Under the pieces are notes generated by a model. That model made no database searches and was not told the DNA's origin. It saw nothing but the letters and a program-made list of their open reading frames with translations. Source: Streptomyces griseoaurantiacus (lineage in GTDB: Bacteria > Actinomycetota > Actinomycetes > Streptomycetales > Streptomycetaceae). From it: DNA of 50,308 nucleotides. Made by a program: the position numbers and the translations under genes. Numbering within the stretch: position 1 is the first letter of the stretch; each line of letters starts with the position of its first letter. This document shows positions 46,848-50,308 of this stretch, one piece after another. The stretch lies in assembly GCA_014656015.1 (NCBI GenBank), contig BNBP01000051.1:1-50308 (forward strand), read 5' to 3'.

Positions 46848-49202
46848 TCACGTCGTGCGGGCCGTGCCCGTGCCCTTCTCCGCGTCCAGCGCGTACACGC
46901 AGCGGTCCTTGCTGCACGCGTACACCACGCCGTCGCGCACCACCGGGGAGCCGGTGATCTCGCCGCCCGTCGCCAGCTTCCAGCGCAGCCGACCGTCGTC
47001 CGCCTTCAACGTGTAGAGCAGGTGGTCCGTGGAGCCGAAGTGGATGCGGCCCTCCGCGACCACCGGCGCGCCCACGAGGTCGCCGCCCGCCTGGAACCGC
47101 CACTTCGGGGTGCCGGTCACCGCGTCCAGCGTGTAGAGGCCCTTGCCGCTGCCGACGTGGACATGGCCGTCGGCCACCAGCACCGGTTCGATCGAGGCGC
47201 GCGCCTCGGTGGCGATCCGCCAGCGGTCGCGGCCGTCGGTGGCGTCGAGGGCGTAGACCGTGCCGAGGTAGTCGGCGAGGTAGACGCCGCCGCCGGTGAC
47301 CGCGGGGCCGGGGACGAACACGGGCGGGCACAGGAAGACCGCCGGCGCCTCGAAGTGCCAGCGCACATGGCCGCCTGCCACGTCGACGGCCATCACCCGC
47401 GTGCCGGCCGAGACGTACACGCAGCCGTCGGAGCCGTGCGCGAGGCGCACCGGCACTCCCCCGCAGGACGCGGCGTCGCCGACCGGGTACGACCAGCGTT
47501 CCTCACCGGTGCGTGCCTCCAGGGCGCGCAGCCGGGCGTCCTTCCAGACGTACACGGTGCCCTCGTGCACGGCGGGGCCCGCCTCGGGGGCCTCGAAGTC
47601 GGTCTGGGCGCCGGTCACTTCCCACAGCTTCTGTCCGGTCGAGGCCTCCCATGCCTGGACGCCGCCGCCACGGGTGCCGGTGACGACCGTGCCCCGGTCG
47701 GCCTGGAGGGAGTAGACCCAGGCGTCGGTGTTGATCCGCCACAGGTCGCCGCCCTCGCGGGCGTCGAGCGCGACCAGGGTCGGCCCGTCGGAGGCGTGGA
47801 TACGGCCGTCGGCGACCGCCATGGACCAGGCAACGTCGCGCGTCTTGAAGCGGCGGCGGCCGGTGGCGACGTCGAGCGCGTGCACCTCGAAGGAGGTGAC
47901 GTAGACGAGGTCGCCCGCCACGGAGGGGGTGCCCCACACGTCGTTGGACATGCGGAAGCGCCAGGGCCGCCAGCCGGCGGGCGCGGCCTCCGGCGGAGCG
48001 GGCGGGGCGGCCGTCGGGGCCGGGTCGGCGCCGTTGACGCCGGGGCGCGGCCTGGACCAGCTCGCGGTGAGCGCCGACTCGGGCGGCAGCGGCTTTATGG
48101 CCGTGGCCCGCATGTCCGCGACGCGCGGCCCGGGCCCGATGGGCACCGGGGCGCCGGCGAGCCGGACCGGACCGGTGTCGGGCGCGCCGCCCGGCCCCGG
48201 GGCGGTGGCCGGCACGGGCAGCGGGTCGTGGGAGGGCGGGGGCGGCACCACCGGGGCGACCGGTCCGCCGCGGGGGGCGGGCGGGGCCGGGGGCCGCACG
48301 GTGGTCCGTCCGCCGCGCCGGGTCTCTATCAGGCCGACGGCCGATTCCGGCAGCCAGGCCGATGCGGTGCCGCTGTCGTCGGAGCCGGCGCCGAAGAGGT
48401 GGGGGGCGAGCTGGGCCTGGAGGTCGGCCGGGTTGGGGCGGGCGGTGGGCTCCATCCGCATGCAGGACTCGATGAGGGGACGCAGCTCCTCCGGGAGCCC
48501 GGACAGGTCCGGGCCCTCGCGCAGCAGCATGAAGACCGTCTCGACCGGGTTGGCGCCGTGGAAGGGCGGGTGGCCGGTGGCGGCGAAGACCAGCATCGAG
48601 CCGAGCGAGAAGACGTCGCTCGCGCCGGTGACGCTGCGTGAGTCCTTGGCCTGCTCGGGCGACATGTACGCGGGGGTGCCGACGGCGACGTTCGTCATCG
48701 TCAAACGTGTGTTCGAAACGCCGGAGGCGATGCCGAAGTCGATGACCCGCGGCCCGTCCTCGACCACCAGCACGTTCGAGGGCTTCAGGTCGCGGTGCAC
48801 CAGCCCCGCGCCGTGGATCGACTGGAGCGCCTCGGCGACACCGGCGGCCAGCCAGCGCACGGCCTGGGCCGGCAGCGGCCCGCAGTCGTTCACTATCTCC
48901 TCGAGCGAGGGCGCCGGGACGTAGGCGGTGGCCAGCCAGGGCACCGCCGCGCGCGGGTCCGCGTCGACCACGGCGGCCGTGTAGAAGCCGGAGACCGCGC
49001 GGGCGGCCTCCACCTCACGCGTGAAGCGCACACGGAAGAGCTGGTCCTCGGCCAGCTCCGTGCGCACCGTCTTGATCGCCACGCGGCGCCCTGACGCCGA
49101 GCGCGCGAGATAGACCAGCCCCATGCCGCCCGCGCCCAGCCGTCCGAGTACCTCGAACGGACCGATACGCCGCGGATCGTGCTGCGTCAGCTGATCCACC
49201 AC
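46848..49202 (-). CDS. afsK: AfsK, Ser/Thr protein kinase with PQQ-type beta-propeller
   Basis: A 784-aa kinase. The Gly loop GRLGAGGMG is at residues 20-28, VAIK gives K44, then HRDLKPSN, IDFGIAS and GTPAYMSPEQ. It is a complete Hanks-type domain of about 270 residues. A Pro-rich linker (about 300-430) leads to a C-terminal propeller of PQQ repeats (VYVTSFEVHALDVATGRRRF, VYVWKDARLRALEARTGEERW, IHFGSTDHLLYTLKADDGRLRW). No membrane helix is seen. In S. coelicolor AfsK phosphorylates AfsR in response to an unidentified signal, perhaps S-adenosylmethionine, and affects hyphal branching. GTG 49202 is chosen because GGGGAGG lies about ten bases upstream and VVDQLTQHD is the family start. Confidence 0.93.
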   Translation of the reverse strand: MVDQLTQHDPRRIGPFEVLGRLGAGGMGLVYLARSASGRRVAIKTVRTELAEDQLFRVRFTREVEAARAVSGFYTAAVVDADPRAAVPWLATAYVPAPSLEEIVNDCGPLPAQAVRWLAAGVAEALQSIHGAGLVHRDLKPSNVLVVEDGPRVIDFGIASGVSNTRLTMTNVAVGTPAYMSPEQAKDSRSVTGASDVFSLGSMLVFAATGHPPFHGANPVETVFMLLREGPDLSGLPEELRPLIESCMRMEPTARPNPADLQAQLAPHLFGAGSDDSGTASAWLPESAVGLIETRRGGRTTVRPPAPPAPRGGPVAPVVPPPPSHDPLPVPATAPGPGGAPDTGPVRLAGAPVPIGPGPRVADMRATAIKPLPPESALTASWSRPRPGVNGADPAPTAAPPAPPEAAPAGWRPWRFRMSNDVWGTPSVAGDLVYVTSFEVHALDVATGRRRFKTRDVAWSMAVADGRIHASDGPTLVALDAREGGDLWRINTDAWVYSLQADRGTVVTGTRGGGVQAWEASTGQKLWEVTGAQTDFEAPEAGPAVHEGTVYVWKDARLRALEARTGEERWSYPVGDAASCGGVPVRLAHGSDGCVYVSAGTRVMAVDVAGGHVRWHFEAPAVFLCPPVFVPGPAVTGGGVYLADYLGTVYALDATDGRDRWRIATEARASIEPVLVADGHVHVGSGKGLYTLDAVTGTPKWRFQAGGDLVGAPVVAEGRIHFGSTDHLLYTLKADDGRLRWKLATGGEITGSPVVRDGVVYACSKDRCVYALDAEKGTGTARTT

Positions 49203-49466
49203 TTGCCTGCCACCTCCCCGTACGGCCCGCGTCACCCTCGTCCAGTACGCGACCCCGTGCAGCGTCTCACCACCGCACCGCCATGGCGGCACGCACCCCG
49301 ATTCTTCCTGTCCGGAGCCCCTGAGGCGAACCCACGGGCGGAACGGGGTGTTGTCGGACAAAAAGGCCGGGTGCCGCTTCGCCCGCGCCTCGAGTCAACG
49401 TCGGGGGCCGTTCCGCCGTTCCTGGACAGGGCTCCCGGCACTCCTTCGAAGGGCTCCCGGCGGCCG

Positions 49467-50308
49467 TCAGCGCTCCAGGAGGGCGAAGGACGCGCCCTGG
49501 TTGTCGGTGGCCACCGCCACCGTGCCGTACGAGGTCGTGAAGGGGTTCACCTGGGTGCGGCCGCCCAGGCGGTGCACGGTGGCGAGCGCCTTCGCCACGT
49601 CAGCGACCCCGAAGTGGACGAGGAAGTGCGGCGGCATCTCGGGCGGGAACACCTCGTCGACCGCCGCACGGCCGAAGTCCGGTGCGGCGCCGGGCCCGAA
49701 CAGGGCGTCGTGGAAGAGGTGCGCGTAGAAGTCGTTCGCGGCGCCGGTGTCCCGGGTGTACAGCTCGGCCCAGGTGAAGGTGCCCGGCTCGTGCCGGCGC
49801 GCGAACCCGGCGTGCGTACCGGCCTGCCAGAGCCCGAAGACCGCCCCCTCGGGGTCGGCGGCGAGCGCCATGACGCCGAGCGGGCGGCCGGTGCCGGCAC
49901 CGGGGCCGACGGGGCTCGGCCCGGTGATCACCTGCCCGCCGGAGCCGCGGATGCGGCCGAGGAGGGCGCCGAGGTCGGGGGCGGCGAAGTACACGGTCCA
50001 GACGGTCGGCATCCGCCCGTCGCCCTTGGGCGCGAGCGCGGCCACGGAGGCGCCCTTGCGGCTGGCCCACAGCACGCCCTCGCGGGCGGGCTCGAAACTC
50101 CAGCCGAAGAGTTCGCCGTAGAAGCGCCGGCCGGCCTCCACGTCGGAGAGCTGCACCTCGATCCAGCAGGGCACGCCCTCGGCGAACGCGGGGGCCTCGG
50201 TGGGGGGCGGGGTGGCGGTGGCGGGTGCGGCGGGTGCGGGGCGGGCGGCCTCGGACGGGGCGGGCGCGGGCGGGGCGGCCTCGCGTGCGCCCGTGTCCGG
50301 CGCGGCCG
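49467..50308 (-). CDS. VOC-family double-domain protein, N-terminus beyond the window
   Basis: The visible part is a two-module VOC protein: WIEVQLSDVEAGRRFYGELFGW...TVYFAAPDLGALLGRIRGSGG, then FTWAELYTRDTGAANDFYAHLFH...LVHFGVADVAKALATVHRLGGRTQV and ending NQGASFALLER. Such glyoxalase-like hydroxylase/CalU-type proteins occur widely in Streptomyces and their substrates are mostly unknown. A GTG lies at 50174, but the same frame stays open to the window edge with a Pro/Ala/Glu-rich stretch in good codon bias, so the gene most likely starts outside. Divergence or operon relations cannot be judged. Confidence 0.8.
   Translation of the reverse strand, partial: AAPDTGAREAAPPAPAPSEAARPAPAAPATATPPPTEAPAFAEGVPCWIEVQLSDVEAGRRFYGELFGWSFEPAREGVLWASRKGASVAALAPKGDGRMPTVWTVYFAAPDLGALLGRIRGSGGQVITGPSPVGPGAGTGRPLGVMALAADPEGAVFGLWQAGTHAGFARRHEPGTFTWAELYTRDTGAANDFYAHLFHDALFGPGAAPDFGRAAVDEVFPPEMPPHFLVHFGVADVAKALATVHRLGGRTQVNPFTTSYGTVAVATDNQGASFALLER

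Overview
The window is chromosomal DNA from a Streptomyces or a very close relative. GC is high and strongly biased to third codon positions, GTG and TTG starts and overlapping start/stop codons are common, and the right part carries a recognisable afsR-afsS-afsK locus, an XRE/DUF397 pair, a GPP34 protein and a fused FO synthase. From memory, positions 29-50 kb resemble a conserved chromosomal stretch around afsK-afsR in other Streptomyces. The left half looks accessory.

Layout: (a) 1-2690 is the end of an integrated element. It is less GC-rich and carries a two-gene module (RipA-like membrane protein plus a small NDT/TIR-like protein) and a one-TM protein. It ends at a 3' fragment of tRNA-Arg(CCU) followed by a perfect terminator hairpin, which is a classical tRNA attachment site. 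(b) 2.7-4.4 kb is a scar with a VapBC-type toxin-antitoxin pair (toxin start apparently lost), a truncated SUKH gene and a decayed integrase tail. (c) 4.4-11.6 kb holds two pairs of an SDR oxidoreductase with an MmyB-like XRE regulator, plus small hypothetical genes and a VOC protein. (d) 11.8-22.5 kb is a RiPP gene cluster of the azol(in)e type (TOMM). A divergent ABC exporter precedes a 56-aa precursor with a Cys/Ser/Thr-rich tail, then a VOC protein, SagB-like dehydrogenase, HemN-like radical SAM protein, E1-like (Ocin-ThiF) partner, YcaO with C-terminal PxPxP, two CPBP membrane proteases and a luciferase-like oxidoreductase. A convergent LuxR-type response regulator follows. (e) 23.3-28.6 kb has a GNAT gene remnant, a secreted FG-GAP protein, a cold-shock protein/DEAD-box helicase/CBS-like group, a small unknown protein and a MerR-like regulator. 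(f) 29-50 kb is mostly housekeeping: zinc-ribbon protein, glutathione peroxidase, large membrane protein, D,D-carboxypeptidase, GPP34, XRE/DUF397, ADP-ribosylglycohydrolase-like, fbiC, DinB-like, afsR, afsS, a secreted Ser/Gly-rich protein, afsK and the end of a VOC protein.

The main discovery candidate is the cluster at 11.8-23.2 kb. The YcaO/E1 pair should cyclise Cys/Ser/Thr of the 56-aa precursor to azolines, SagB should oxidise them to azoles, and the HemN-like enzyme may C-methylate or otherwise tailor them. The CPBP proteins could remove the leader and the ABC exporter could export the product. The product is not one I recognise. I could not run any homology search; all family calls come from reading motifs and from memory.
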